Positions 41,349-50,777 of a stretch of DNA of 64,000 bases are shown here, in pieces. Below the pieces are notes generated by a model. That model was given only the letters and a program-made list of their open reading frames with translations, searched no databases and was not told the origin of the DNA. Numbering within the stretch: position 1 is the first letter of the stretch; each line of letters begins with the position of its first letter. The translations under genes were made by a program, and so were the position numbers. Source of the stretch: Microcoleus vaginatus PCC 9802 (GTDB lineage: Bacteria > Cyanobacteriota > Cyanobacteriia > Cyanobacteriales > Microcoleaceae); NCBI GenBank assembly GCA_022701275.1, contig CP031740.1, positions 4,537,001 through 4,601,000 of the forward strand. Reading direction: 5' to 3'.

Positions 41349-41993
41349 CTATTCCTTGCGACCCAAAATTGCTGGATGTTCTCGACCCGTCACGTTTTCC
41401 ACCGCCGCAATTGCTGCCTGGGAACCTGCGATAATATCTCGTTCTGCGCCGCCGAGGTAAAGCCGTCCAAAACTGCCTACAGCCTGAACCTCTAAGATGT
41501 TAATAGATGCGCCTTTTTCTGCTTCATTGGCCGCCAGCGCTGCATAAGCAGCCGGTTCTACTTCTAAGACGTAAAGCGTTTGTCCCGCCAGCAGCAACTG
41601 TCCGCGGCGGGTGCGGTTGATTAATTGTGTTTGGTGGGGGTCAATGTTGCGAATAATTTGACTGGAAATCACTCGCGGTTTGATACCTTCTTCTCTGCGG
41701 ACCCCCATGAATTCTAGAATTGCTTTGCCTGCGGCCCGCGTTTCCCCCTGCTGGCCCGAGTGTACTTCCAGAAGGCCGTACAAGCGTTCGACTATCTGCA
41801 CTCCCGGGCGCACGGAGGCAGATTTGAGGGCGACATCAGTAATTCGGTTAATTTCGATACCGGGGGAGATTTCTATCCACAGCGACGCATCCCCCGGCAG
41901 CGGCAAGAATCCGGCGGCGATGGTGCCGATGTATGCTGCGTGCTGTGGCTGCAAGTTGTCTAGAAATACGTAGCTGCGTAACTCTATTCCCAA
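41349..41993 (-). CDS. ccmP: Tandem-BMC carboxysome shell protein CcmP
   Basis: The protein carries two BMC domains. The first is [20 protein letters not shown] with [20 protein letters not shown]; the second is [20 protein letters not shown], then [20 protein letters not shown]. This is the CcmP (BMC-T) type, which forms stacked pseudohexamers with a gated pore in the beta-carboxysome shell. The family N-terminus ([13 protein letters not shown]) falls on a TTG at 41993 with GGAGA nine bases upstream. An ATG at 42038 would add 15 unusual residues and is less likely. It lies away from the main ccm operon, as is usual for ccmP. Confidence 0.9.
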   Translation of the reverse strand: MGIELRSYVFLDNLQPQHAAYIGTIAAGFLPLPGDASLWIEISPGIEINRITDVALKSASVRPGVQIVERLYGLLEVHSGQQGETRAAGKAILEFMGVRREEGIKPRVISSQIIRNIDPHQTQLINRTRRGQLLLAGQTLYVLEVEPAAYAALAANEAEKGASINILEVQAVGSFGRLYLGGAERDIIAGSQAAIAAVENVTGREHPAILGRKE

Positions 41994-42315
41994 AAGTTTT
42001 GATCTCCGTCGATCGAGTTCCAGCACTTGTCTGTGCAATATCTGAGTTTACCTTTTTTTGTCCACCACACCTTGTCTATTGTCGGGACTACCGCACTGCC
42101 TCACAACCTAGTGAGGTGCCAGATGCGCGCTTTCTAGTGCCGGAGTGCCTCCGCGAGCAATCTTTAATTTTGTGCGCCTGTTAAAAATTTGATATCAATC
42201 TGTAGTTATACGTGGAACATAACAATGTTTACTGCTAGAGGTGGATTTAACTTGGATAGCCGATCGATATAGTGATGATAGTTAAAGATTTTAGCCAACA
42301 GAGAGCATTTGAAGT
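41994..42315. other. Divergent spacer upstream of ccmP and the WGxxGxxG genes
   Basis: No gene is seen. A CCTCAC-AACCTA-GTGAGG palindrome lies near 42098-42115. The last 57 bases belong to the 437-bp tandem duplication. Confidence 0.55.
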
Positions 42316-42639
42316 ATGAAACGTTCTGATTTATCCAAAGCAATCGGTGCAGGTATTATAGCTGCTGGTTTAGCCCTAGCACCAGCTCATCTCCCTGCTT
42401 CAGCTCAGACAGATACAACTGGCGGTACAACTTCGGGTACTAACACCACTACCACCACCACAACTCCTGGTTCCGATGTCTCCAATGCTGAAACCGATCG
42501 CGATTTTGATTGGGGATGGTTGGGATTGCTCGGCTTGTCTGGCTTGTTGGGTTTGATTCCCAAAAAACGCGAAGAAAATGTCCGCTATACCACTACAACA
42601 GGCGATCGCGAGCCCGCTGCGCGCACTGACTACCGTTAA
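42316..42639 (+). CDS. WGxxGxxG-family exported protein, copy 1
   Basis: The 107-residue protein has a signal peptide (MKRSDLSKAIGAGIIAAGLA, cleavage near ASAQT), a Thr/Gly-rich linker (TGGTTSGTNTTTTTTTPGSD) and a C-terminal DFDWGWLGLLGLSGLLGLIP hydrophobic segment followed by KKREE. This is the WGxxGxxG protein layout of small cyanobacterial envelope proteins, with a membrane segment like a sorting tail. The function is unknown. Confidence 0.88.
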   Translation: MKRSDLSKAIGAGIIAAGLALAPAHLPASAQTDTTGGTTSGTNTTTTTTTPGSDVSNAETDRDFDWGWLGLLGLSGLLGLIPKKREENVRYTTTTGDREPAARTDYR

Positions 42640-42752
42640 GAATTGAGTCTTAGTGCTGTGGCCATTATGCAGGGACAGGATGTTTTAACCTGTCCGCCGA
42701 TCGATATAGTTTTGATAGTTAAAGATTTTAGCCAACAGAGAGGAGTTGAATT

Positions 42753-43076
42753 ATGAAACGTTCTGATTTATCCAAAGCAATCGGTGCAGGTATTATAGCT
42801 GCTGGTTTAGCCCTAGCACCTGCTCATCTCCCTGCTTCAGCTCAGACAGATACAACTGGCGGTACAACTTCCGGTACTAACAGCACTACAACCACCACCA
42901 CTCCTGGCTCCGATGTCTACAATGCTGAAACCGATCGCGATTTTGATTGGGGATGGTTGGGATTGCTAGGCTTGTCTGGTTTGTTGGGTTTGATTCCCCG
43001 CAAACGCGAAGAAAATGTCCGCTCTACCACTACAACGAGCGATCGCGAGCCCGCTGCGCGCACTGACTACCGCTAA
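42753..43076 (+). CDS. WGxxGxxG-family exported protein, copy 2
   Basis: This gene is nearly identical to copy 1. Changes are mild (N to S in the Thr-rich linker, S to Y before NAETDRDFD, K to R in IPRKRE, Y to S near the end). Its ribosome site GAGAGGAG is stronger. A good terminator follows at 43153, whereas copy 1 has only the shared GGACAGG hairpin, so both may be read on one transcript. Confidence 0.88.
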   Translation: MKRSDLSKAIGAGIIAAGLALAPAHLPASAQTDTTGGTTSGTNSTTTTTTPGSDVYNAETDRDFDWGWLGLLGLSGLLGLIPRKREENVRSTTTTSDREPAARTDYR

Positions 43077-43152
43077 GAATTGAGTCTTAGTGCTGTGGGC
43101 ATTATGCAGGGACAGGATGTTTTAACCTGTCCGACGATCACGAATAATCATC

Positions 43153-43180
43153 AAAAAACCTCCATCGGTGAGGTTTTTTT
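43153..43180. terminator. Terminator after the WGxxGxxG genes
   Basis: AAAAAACCTC-CATCGGT-GAGGTTTTTT is a perfect 10-bp stem ending in T on the plus strand. The A-run also makes it usable for minus-strand transcripts coming from the sensor kinase. Confidence 0.92.
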
Positions 43181-43396
43181 GTTTGAGATGATGCGCGATC
43201 GAGCGAGGATTAAATTGGTTACATCTGACCTATTGCACCATTTTGATGAACAGGCTTTCCGCCCTGTTCCACAAAGAGTGAATTTTCTCGTGGGCCATTG
43301 CTCCTAGCCAGTCAATAAAATCATTATTGAGCATGGTGCAATATTTCAGATATAACCGGACTTGAGATTATTAACTTCTTCCCTTCTTCTTCGCTT

Positions 43397-43436
43397 CTTC
43401 CTTCGCGTTCTTTGCGTCTTCACGGTTCATTAAATA
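43397..43436. repeat. Dispersed spacer repeat, copy 2
   Basis: CTTCCTTCGCGTTCTTTGCG followed by TCTTCACGGTTCATTAAATA; compare 7704-7743 and 52925-52964. Confidence 0.65.
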
Positions 43437-43461
43437 AAGACTTTTCCTACACAAAAAAACC

Positions 43462-46374
43462 TTAAAAAATATTTTCGCCAGAACGATCGAGTACCTCCCA
43501 AATCGCCTGCACCAACTTGTCGGGGTCTAAGGGCTTACAAATGTGCCGCTGGAACCCCGCAGCCATGGCCTGCTGATAGTCAATTTCTCCAGCATAAGCT
43601 GTGAGGGCGATCGCGGGAACCCGTCCCCCTTGGTCTGGCCCTAGATCCCGAACCTGCCGCAGCAACATATAACCGTCGGTGTCGGGCATTCCAATATCGC
43701 TCAACAGCAAATCCGGCACAGACTCAGTTAAAACCGCCAAGGCATCGGAGGCGTTAGCAACTGCTGTAACACTTGCCCCACAATCCTCAAGCAGAAAAAC
43801 CACCAAATCTCGCGCATCGGCATCATCATCCACCGCTAACACGCTGATACCGTTCAAATTGAAGGATTGGTCCGGGGACGCAGTTCCCGCAGGAGTGGTC
43901 TGAGATTGGATGGGCATCAGAGGTATCCTGACGGTCAAGGTTGCACCTTTTCCTTCGCCGGGACTGTCTGATTTCACCGTGCCGCCGTGGAGTTCGACGA
44001 GATGGCGGACGATCGCCAATCCTAAACCCAATCCGCCAAACTTGCGCGTCATCGTGCTGTCAGCTTGCCGGAAGTAGTCGAATACATAGGGCAGAAAATC
44101 AGGTTCGATACCTTTTCCAGTATCAGTTACAGTAATTTGGGCGTTCGTGTCCACCCGATCGAGAACGACTTGGATTTTGCCTCCTGGCGGGGTGAACTTG
44201 ACGGCATTTGACAGCAAATTCCAGACTACCTGCTGAAGTTTGCCCGCATCGCCCAACACCGGGCCGAGATTCGGTGCAAATTGAGTGCTGATTTGAATCG
44301 ACTTGACTTCGGCCGCCAGACGCACCGTTTCAATAGCAGCGCCGATCACCCCAGCTAAATCCACAGGTGCAATATTCAAGCTGACCTTGCCTTGCAGAAT
44401 CCCCGACACATCGAGCAAATCTTCGATAAGCTGGGTTTGCAGTTTGGCGTTGCGCTCGATCGTCTCTAAGGCATAACGTTGCTTTTCCGGTGTCAGAACG
44501 TTCGATCGCAGCAGCTTCGTCCAGCCCAGAATCGGGTTTAAGGGAGTCCGCAATTCGTGGGACAAAACAGCCAAAAATTCGTCTTTGACGCGGTTAGCCT
44601 GTTCTGCTTCTTCCCGCGCCTCCTTTTCCCGCGCTAGAAGGCGTTCCCGTTCGGCTTCTGCAACTTTGCGATCGGTAATGTCAGTGTTGGTGCCACACCA
44701 ACGCAGCAGCTTGTTTTGCTCGTCGCGAATCGGCACGGCGCGGGAGAGAAACCAGCGGTAAGATCCGTCTGTGCCGCGCAAGGGGAAAGTATCTTCCCAG
44801 GCTTCGCCTGTTTCAATGCAGCGCCTAAATTTTTCGACAACGCGATCGACGTGTTCCGGGTGGTGCACCTGCTGCCAGCCCCAGCCCTGCATGTCCTCTA
44901 GGGTGGTGCCAGTGTAGTCAAACCACCGCTGGTTGTACCAGAAAATCCAGCCGGTTTCATCTGTCATCCAGGCCAACTGAGCGATGTTGTCAGCTAGAGC
45001 GCGGAACCGAGCCTCGCTTTCGTGCAGATCGTGCAGGGCTCGCGCGTGCAGGATCACCGTCCAGAGGCGCGCCACCACTTCTTGCATCAGCCAAACTTCA
45101 TCGGCCCGCCAGTGCCGAACCACCTTTGATGTCACCACCAAAAGAGCCACCCAGCGCCCTTCCTGAAGGCAGGGAACATCGACCAAAGCGCGAATCGACA
45201 CGGCACCGTAGTTATCGACCAAATGCGTTGTATGGGGGTGATTAGCGATATCTGAGATGACAACTGTTTGACCTGCGATAGAGAGAGCTTTCAGTTCTGG
45301 CGTCTTAAAGTCTGAGATTTGATAGGTGCCGACGACGCTGGCAAGGTCGGACTGATGCCAGTCTTGCTGGACAATTACTAGGTCGGCTTCTAGATCGATT
45401 TCGTGCCACACGCAGCGATCGACCTTTAAATATTCTCCTAAACTTTTCATCGCTTCCCACAACATTTCTGCGGGGTTAGAGCGCTGTCGCAAGCGGACTT
45501 CGAGATCTGCGAGAAACTGCTCGTTGAGTTGGGCTTGTTTGCGATCGTGAATATCGGTATTCGTGCCGATCCACTCGACAACCTGGCCGCCTGCGTCGCG
45601 AATTGGCACGGCGCGGGACAAATGCCAGCGTTCCATTTGGTCTGCTGCCCGCCGCAGGCGCAGCTCAAGTTGATAAACTTCTCCGGTGATTAGACATTTT
45701 TCCCAGCGGGCCCAAGATTCTGCCAAATCCGAGGGCGGGACTAGAGATTCCCAGTTGTTTTGAGAGGCTTCCTGGTAAGACATTCCCAGATATTCCGACC
45801 ACTTTTGTTGATTGGTAAAACGAATTCCCCCGGCGGAGTCTACGTTCCAAATCAGGTGGGGCAGGGACTCAGCCAGGAAGCGGAAGCGGCGATCGCTTTC
45901 TGCTAAGCTTTCTTCTGCTCGTTTGCGATCGTCAATATCAATGCCGATCCCGGCCCATTGCACCACCTGGCCCCCCCTGTCTTTGACGGGCACAAGTCGC
46001 GCTAGATGCCAGCGGTAAGTACCATCAAAGCTGCGTACCCGACACTCGAATTCGTAGGCTTCCCCTGCTTCAATAGCCTTGGTGCGCGTGCCGACAACTG
46101 CTGGCACATCCTCAGGATGAAATAATTGCAGCACCGGCGCAGCCCGCGGCAATTCTGGCATCATCCCCGTGTAGCTTTTCCAGTGTTGGTTGCAAAACTC
46201 TAACCTGCCGTCGGCGGTGTTGATCCACATTAATTCCGGGACGCCATCGGCGAGAGTGCGGTAGAGATTTTCGCTTTGCCGCAGTGCTTCTTCTATTTGC
46301 CGGCGCTCGGTTTTGTCCTGCATGATTTTCAGGAAACCTTGCACCTCGCCGGCTGCGTCGCGCAGGGGCATCAC
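43462..46374 (-). CDS. Hybrid sensor histidine kinase, C-terminal part after a frameshift
   Basis: This 970-codon frame begins mid-protein (MPLRDAAGEVQGFLKIMQDK is the end of a PAS/PAC unit). It continues with two PAS units, a GAF-like domain, one more PAS, a HisKA domain (FLAVLSHELRTPLNPILGW, His phosphorylation site), a HATPase (WNLLSNAVKFTPPGG; DTGKGIE; GGLGLGLAIV) and a receiver domain (VLAVDDDADARDLV; LLLSDIGMPDTDGY with the phosphorylated Asp; ICKPLDP). Alone it would lack a natural start; GTG 46374 has no good ribosome site. With one base fewer at 46379-46381 it joins the frame at 46112-48817 as one protein of 1784 residues. Confidence 0.88.
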   Translation of the reverse strand: MMPLRDAAGEVQGFLKIMQDKTERRQIEEALRQSENLYRTLADGVPELMWINTADGRLEFCNQHWKSYTGMMPELPRAAPVLQLFHPEDVPAVVGTRTKAIEAGEAYEFECRVRSFDGTYRWHLARLVPVKDRGGQVVQWAGIGIDIDDRKRAEESLAESDRRFRFLAESLPHLIWNVDSAGGIRFTNQQKWSEYLGMSYQEASQNNWESLVPPSDLAESWARWEKCLITGEVYQLELRLRRAADQMERWHLSRAVPIRDAGGQVVEWIGTNTDIHDRKQAQLNEQFLADLEVRLRQRSNPAEMLWEAMKSLGEYLKVDRCVWHEIDLEADLVIVQQDWHQSDLASVVGTYQISDFKTPELKALSIAGQTVVISDIANHPHTTHLVDNYGAVSIRALVDVPCLQEGRWVALLVVTSKVVRHWRADEVWLMQEVVARLWTVILHARALHDLHESEARFRALADNIAQLAWMTDETGWIFWYNQRWFDYTGTTLEDMQGWGWQQVHHPEHVDRVVEKFRRCIETGEAWEDTFPLRGTDGSYRWFLSRAVPIRDEQNKLLRWCGTNTDITDRKVAEAERERLLAREKEAREEAEQANRVKDEFLAVLSHELRTPLNPILGWTKLLRSNVLTPEKQRYALETIERNAKLQTQLIEDLLDVSGILQGKVSLNIAPVDLAGVIGAAIETVRLAAEVKSIQISTQFAPNLGPVLGDAGKLQQVVWNLLSNAVKFTPPGGKIQVVLDRVDTNAQITVTDTGKGIEPDFLPYVFDYFRQADSTMTRKFGGLGLGLAIVRHLVELHGGTVKSDSPGEGKGATLTVRIPLMPIQSQTTPAGTASPDQSFNLNGISVLAVDDDADARDLVVFLLEDCGASVTAVANASDALAVLTESVPDLLLSDIGMPDTDGYMLLRQVRDLGPDQGGRVPAIALTAYAGEIDYQQAMAAGFQRHICKPLDPDKLVQAIWEVLDRSGENIF

Positions 46375-48817
46375 CAGTCCCGCTGCCCCAAAAGCGGCTG
46401 CCGTCTTTGCGGACGTGCCAGCGCTCGTTTACTGCCTTTCCCTGAGTCAGGGCGATGTGCATTTCTAGTTCCGGCTTTCCGGCTGCAGAGTCTTCTGGGG
46501 TGAAGATGAGTCGTCCGTGCTGCCCGACGATTTCAGATTCGGTATAGCCCAGCACTCTCTCCGCGCCTGCGTTCCAACTGGTAACGTGTCCGTCGAGGTC
46601 CTGGGTGAAGATGGCGTAGTCTTTGGCGCTGTCGAGAATCAACTCCAGGTGGGTTTCACGATCGCGCAGTGCAGCTTCTGCTTGTTTGCGCTGGGTAATG
46701 TTACTGGTGAAGCCTACTATTTTGGTCACTTCACCTTGCTGGTTGCGGATCAAACAGCCGCGCTCCCAAACATCGATCCAGCGCCCGTCTTCGTGCCGGA
46801 CTCGGTACTCGACTTGGTAGCGATCGCCAGTAGTCAAGAGTGATTCCCGCGTGGGCTGGAGGCGCGCCACATCGGCGGGATGGATGCGTTCTCTCCACCA
46901 CTCTGGTGTTGTCGGTGCATCGTCTGGGCGGACACCGACGATCGAGGACAGTCCCTCGGAACGGTAAACGGAGTTTGCTGCCAAATCCCACTCAAACACC
47001 AGGCCGTCGATCGCCGTTGTAGCTAATTGGAAACGGTTGTAGCTTTCTTGCAAGGCGAGTTCGGCCATTTTGCGATCGGTAATTTCCTGTACCACGATAT
47101 GAATCCCGACAATCTCTCCGCCCCTGTCTCTGAGCGGCCACCAATTGTGGAGCCAAGTGCGAACCACAGTGGGTTGATCCCTGGTTGCACCGGTGAGTTC
47201 AAAATTCCGGATCGGTTGTCCGGTATCTAGAAGGTGGCCCAACAAAGGTTCGGCTGTGTCTGCCCACTCGGGGACAATTTCGCGCAGGGTGCGGCCGGTG
47301 TGCATTTCTAGGGCCAGGCCGTTCATTTGGGCAAACCGCTGGTTGATCCGCACGAACCGCAAATCTGTGTCTAAAACGGCCAAACCCACGGGAGTTGTTT
47401 GGTAGAGCGACTCTATCTCTAGAAGTTGACGGCGCACGGTTTGCTCGCTCTCTTGCAGCGCGAGTTCTGCCTTTTTGCGATCGGTAGCATCAAATAATAC
47501 TCCGATAAACCGCACTGCTTCCCCTGCGGCGTCGTAGAGATAGCGCCCGAACGCGCTCAACCAGCGGATTTCTCCGTTGTCTGCCCGGATGATCCGGTAT
47601 TCGGGCGAGTAGAGCGATCTCGTTTGTCGAGCTGTTTTGGCTGCTTGCATGACTTGCTTTAAGTCGTCTGGATGCACGCAGTTTTCCCACACAGTCGCGC
47701 TTGCTTCGCCGGGTATCGGTTCGCAGCCCAAAATGCTGAAATGGGTCGCCGACCAAATTACTCGATGTGTTCGCACGTCAAAATCCCAGGTTGCCATGCC
47801 TGAGCCTTCGATGGCGACGCTCAAACGTTCTTCGCTTTGTTTCAAGGCAATTTCAGTTTGTTTGCGCTCGCTGATATCTGTCAGGGAACCTACGGCCCGC
47901 AGGGGATTGCCTGACTCGTCCCAAATTACTCGCCCTCTGGCTAAAACCCATTTGTAGCGCCCGTCCCGACTGCGAACGCGGTACTCGCAGCAGTAATGTG
48001 AGGTTTCTCGATGCAAGTGCTGCTGCCAAGTGCTTTGCATTATCTCCAAATCATCGGGATGAATGTAGCTCAAAAATTGGCTGAAGTCCTTGACTTCTTC
48101 GGGCCCACGTTCCAAAATCTCTAAACAGCGATCGCTCAGGATCTGGCAATTTGTTTGCAGGTTGCAATCCCAAATCCCGTCGTTGTTGCCCTGCAAGGCT
48201 AGCTGCCAGCGTTCTTCGCTTTCTCGCAAAGCTTCTTTGGTTTGATTGGCGCGATCGATTTGTACGCCGGCAACGGCAAAGTCTGCTAGGGCGACCGCGA
48301 TCTCCAAGTCTTCGGCATCGAATTGGCGATCGGAATCGTGAGATACAATCCATATTGCCCCCAGCGGTTGATTTTCTGCTTGCAGTGGCACGACTAACGC
48401 TTCGGCGATCGGCAATTCTAGCTGCTGTAAGTCGGTGAAGTATTGTTCTGGAGCGAAGTAAAGTTGCGGAGTTTGGTGCTCGATCGGCATTCCCGACAAA
48501 CGCAATTTGCGGGGTGTGTTTCTATGTTCTGCTGCTTCCCACGCTCCCGCCAAGGCTTCCCAGCGAAATATTTGTTCGGAAGTTGCATTTTCTTCTAGCA
48601 AGCAGACTCCGACGCTTCCTGCGTCGCACAAATCTTTAGCGATCGCAACCAGTGTTTTGAGCAGCCTGTCGGGTGAGGTTGCCAATTGTCTAGCCAGCGT
48701 TTGCAGCGCTCGGTTTTCTGCTTTTTGATCGTGCGATCGAGGGATGCGGCGAGACAGTTCATCGGCGATCGGAATGTCGGTTAAATTAGTTGGTGGGGTT
48801 TGCCAAGCTTCCATCAA
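46112..48817 (-). CDS. Multi-PAS sensor, N-terminal part of the frameshifted hybrid kinase
   Basis: The frame starts MMEAWQTPPTNLTDIPIADE and holds a GAF domain (about residues 40-190) and five PAS/PAC units beginning at LRESEERWQLALQGN, LKQSEERLSVAIEGS, LQESEQTVRRQLLEI, LQESYNRFQLATTAI and LRDRETHLELILDSA. In the last PAC, WHVRKDGSRFWGSG is followed by nonsense (TGDAPARRSRRG...) to a stop at 46112, while the expected LVMPLRDAAGEVQ is present one frame over. The extra base is one G of a GGG run at 46379-46381. Either a recent mutation or a sequencing error split the gene. Confidence 0.85.
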   Translation of the reverse strand: MMEAWQTPPTNLTDIPIADELSRRIPRSHDQKAENRALQTLARQLATSPDRLLKTLVAIAKDLCDAGSVGVCLLEENATSEQIFRWEALAGAWEAAEHRNTPRKLRLSGMPIEHQTPQLYFAPEQYFTDLQQLELPIAEALVVPLQAENQPLGAIWIVSHDSDRQFDAEDLEIAVALADFAVAGVQIDRANQTKEALRESEERWQLALQGNNDGIWDCNLQTNCQILSDRCLEILERGPEEVKDFSQFLSYIHPDDLEIMQSTWQQHLHRETSHYCCEYRVRSRDGRYKWVLARGRVIWDESGNPLRAVGSLTDISERKQTEIALKQSEERLSVAIEGSGMATWDFDVRTHRVIWSATHFSILGCEPIPGEASATVWENCVHPDDLKQVMQAAKTARQTRSLYSPEYRIIRADNGEIRWLSAFGRYLYDAAGEAVRFIGVLFDATDRKKAELALQESEQTVRRQLLEIESLYQTTPVGLAVLDTDLRFVRINQRFAQMNGLALEMHTGRTLREIVPEWADTAEPLLGHLLDTGQPIRNFELTGATRDQPTVVRTWLHNWWPLRDRGGEIVGIHIVVQEITDRKMAELALQESYNRFQLATTAIDGLVFEWDLAANSVYRSEGLSSIVGVRPDDAPTTPEWWRERIHPADVARLQPTRESLLTTGDRYQVEYRVRHEDGRWIDVWERGCLIRNQQGEVTKIVGFTSNITQRKQAEAALRDRETHLELILDSAKDYAIFTQDLDGHVTSWNAGAERVLGYTESEIVGQHGRLIFTPEDSAAGKPELEMHIALTQGKAVNERWHVRKDGSRFWGSGTGDAPARRSRRGARFPENHAGQNRAPANRRSTAAKRKSLPHSRRWRPGINVDQHRRRQVRVLQPTLEKLHGDDARIAAGCAGAAIISS

Positions 48818-48996
48818 TTAGTCGTCTCTACGTCTTTCGGTCTGAGCTGGCGAGCGTATATCAGCGCCCTGTTGAATCATCTGCTATAAATTATAGCATC
48901 TACCGAGAGACCGAATTAGGTATCTATCTTGGGAATTACTTTTTAGTTGTCAGGTTAGTTGATTGCCTTGGTTGCTTTTACTCTTGTCGCTACCTT

Positions 48997-49800
48997 ATGC
49001 ACAATTTTATTCCAGAATCGCGTTTTTTTCCATATCTAACTTGGACAGAAATTCAGTCTATGCCGGATAAGGAAAATACTGTGATCATTCTGCCGCTAGG
49101 TGCGCTCGAACAGCACGGCCCCCATTTGCCTTTAATTGTAGATGCGGCAATTAGCGCGGCGGTGACAGGCAAAGCGCTGGCAAAGTTAGAGGCAAATATT
49201 CCCGCGTATGCTTTGCCGCCTTTGTACTATGGCAAGTCGAACGAACACTGCCATTTCCCCGGTACAATTATGCTCAGTGCTCAGACACTTTTAGCAGTAA
49301 TCAGTGAAATTGCTGACAGTATTTATCAGGCTGGATTTCGTAAATTAGTGTTAATGAATGCTCACGGCGGACAGCCGCAGGTGATGGAAATTGCGGCGCG
49401 CGATATTCATCAAAAATATCAAGATTTTTCGGTTTTTCCGCTGTTTGTTTGGCGGGTTCCGAATGTAGCTGCTGAATTATTAACTGCGAAGGAGTTGGAG
49501 TTTGGGATTCACGCGGGTGATGCAGAAACGAGTTTGATGTTGGCAATTTTGCCGTCGCAGGTAAACATGGAACTGGCTGTTACAGAATATCCGAAAAATT
49601 TGCCGATCGACAGTTTGCTGAGTATGGAAGGCAATTTGCCTTTTGCTTGGCTGACGCGAGAGTTGACGGAAAGCGGTGTGTTGGGCGATGCGACGGCGGC
49701 AACGAAAGAAAAGGGATCTCGTATTCTCGAATCTCTCTCTGACGGCTGGGCACAAGTTATCAAAGATGTTTACAAATTTCGACAGCCGGGAAGTAATTAA
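48997..49800 (+). CDS. Creatininase-family amidohydrolase
   Basis: The 267-residue protein shows the family metal site: LPLGALEQHGPHLPLIVDA (Glu, His, Asp), KSNEHCHFPGTIMLS, LMNAHGGQP and HAGDAETSLML (final Glu). The family includes creatinine amidohydrolase and enzymes of riboflavin/F420-type pathways; in cyanobacteria the substrate is unknown. ATG 48997 fits the family N-terminus (FFPYLTWTEIQ). The frame is open upstream to 48790, but that part overlaps the kinase promoter. It is divergent from the sensor kinase. Confidence 0.9.
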   Translation: MHNFIPESRFFPYLTWTEIQSMPDKENTVIILPLGALEQHGPHLPLIVDAAISAAVTGKALAKLEANIPAYALPPLYYGKSNEHCHFPGTIMLSAQTLLAVISEIADSIYQAGFRKLVLMNAHGGQPQVMEIAARDIHQKYQDFSVFPLFVWRVPNVAAELLTAKELEFGIHAGDAETSLMLAILPSQVNMELAVTEYPKNLPIDSLLSMEGNLPFAWLTRELTESGVLGDATAATKEKGSRILESLSDGWAQVIKDVYKFRQPGSN

Positions 49801-49881
49801 AAATTAAGAATTAAAAATCAAAATTTGTTCTAATCCGTGTCAAAATGAGTCTAAGAAATTTTTTGAGTTGGAAAACTAACG

Positions 49882-50637
49882 ATGAGTGTAAATTCTAAAT
49901 TGCAGCGCGCTTTTGAGCAAGGTCGCGCCCTGAAAATTATCAGCGGTTTAAATAATTTTGATGCCGCAAACGTTGCGGCTGTCGTCAAAGCAGCGGATCT
50001 CGGCGGTGCTTCCTTTGTCGATATTGCTGCGGATCAAGATTTGGTGTTGATGGCAAAACAATTGACAAATTTGCCAATTTGTGTATCGGCTGTGGAACCG
50101 GAAAAGTTTGTGCCTGCGGTAGAAGCTGGCGCTGATTTGATTGAAATTGGCAACTTTGATGCTTTCTACGCAGTCGGTCGCCGCTTTGAAGCTGAGGAAG
50201 TTTTGCAGTTGACTCGCGAAACTCGATCGCTATTTCCCAACATCACTCTTTCTGTGACAGTTCCCCACATTTTGGCACTCGACAAACAAGTGCAGTTAGC
50301 AATTGAATTAGTCAAAGCTGGGGCTAATATCATCCAAACCGAAGGTGGTACCAGCGCTCAACCAATTCACGCCGGCACATTGGGATTAATCGAAAAAGCA
50401 GCGCCTACTTTGGCCGCAGCCTTTGAAATTTCCCGCGCCGTATCCGTCCCCGTACTCTGCGCTTCCGGTATCTCCAGCGTCACCGCACCCCTCGCTATTG
50501 GAGCTGGTGCTGCGGGCGTTGGTGTCGGTTCTGCTGTCAGCCAACTTAATAGCGAAGTGGCGATGATTGCGGCTGTTCGCAGTTTGGTTGAAGCTTTGGC
50601 TTTGGTTTCGCGATCGCACTTACCAGCTTCCATTTAA
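49882..50637 (+). CDS. ycf23: Ycf23 / DUF561 family protein
   Basis: The 251-residue protein is a predicted TIM barrel: RALKIISGLNNFDAANVAAV, GGASFVDIAADQDLV, GADLIEIGNFDAFY, ANIIQTEGGTSAQPIH and VPVLCASGISSVTAPLAIGA are the successive strand-loop motifs, with a phosphate-binding loop at the end. It is conserved in cyanobacteria and in many algal plastid genomes. The molecular role is unknown. It follows the creatininase-family gene by 81 bp and could be co-transcribed. Confidence 0.93.
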   Translation: MSVNSKLQRAFEQGRALKIISGLNNFDAANVAAVVKAADLGGASFVDIAADQDLVLMAKQLTNLPICVSAVEPEKFVPAVEAGADLIEIGNFDAFYAVGRRFEAEEVLQLTRETRSLFPNITLSVTVPHILALDKQVQLAIELVKAGANIIQTEGGTSAQPIHAGTLGLIEKAAPTLAAAFEISRAVSVPVLCASGISSVTAPLAIGAGAAGVGVGSAVSQLNSEVAMIAAVRSLVEALALVSRSHLPASI

Positions 50638-50640
50638 TTA

Positions 50641-50705
50641 AGAAGGAAGAAGGAAGAAGGAAGAAGGAAGAAGGAAGAAGGAAGAAGGAAGAAGGAAGAA
50701 GGAAG
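50641..50705. repeat. 7-bp tandem repeat GAAGGAA, about nine copies
   Basis: A pure purine tract on the plus strand with an exact 7-bp period directly behind the ycf23 stop. It uses the same unit type as the tract at 28235-28370 (opposite orientation). Polypyrimidine sequence follows to about 50778. Confidence 0.92.
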
Positions 50706-50777
50706 ATTTTTCCCATCTCCCACTCTCCCCTTCTCCCGCTCTTCCCCTCTTCCCCTCCCCCACTTTTCCACTTTTCC

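Larger units (their letters stand above)
42259..43132 (+). repeat. 437-bp tandem duplication with two WGxxGxxG genes
   Basis: Unit 1 (42259-42695) and unit 2 (42696-43132) each contain GCCGATCGATATAG, the upstream region, the whole gene and a GGACAGG...CCTGTCC hairpin. The genes differ by only a few residues, and the ribosome site differs (GAGAGCATTTG against GAGAGGAGTTG), so the second copy should be translated better. Confidence 0.93.
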
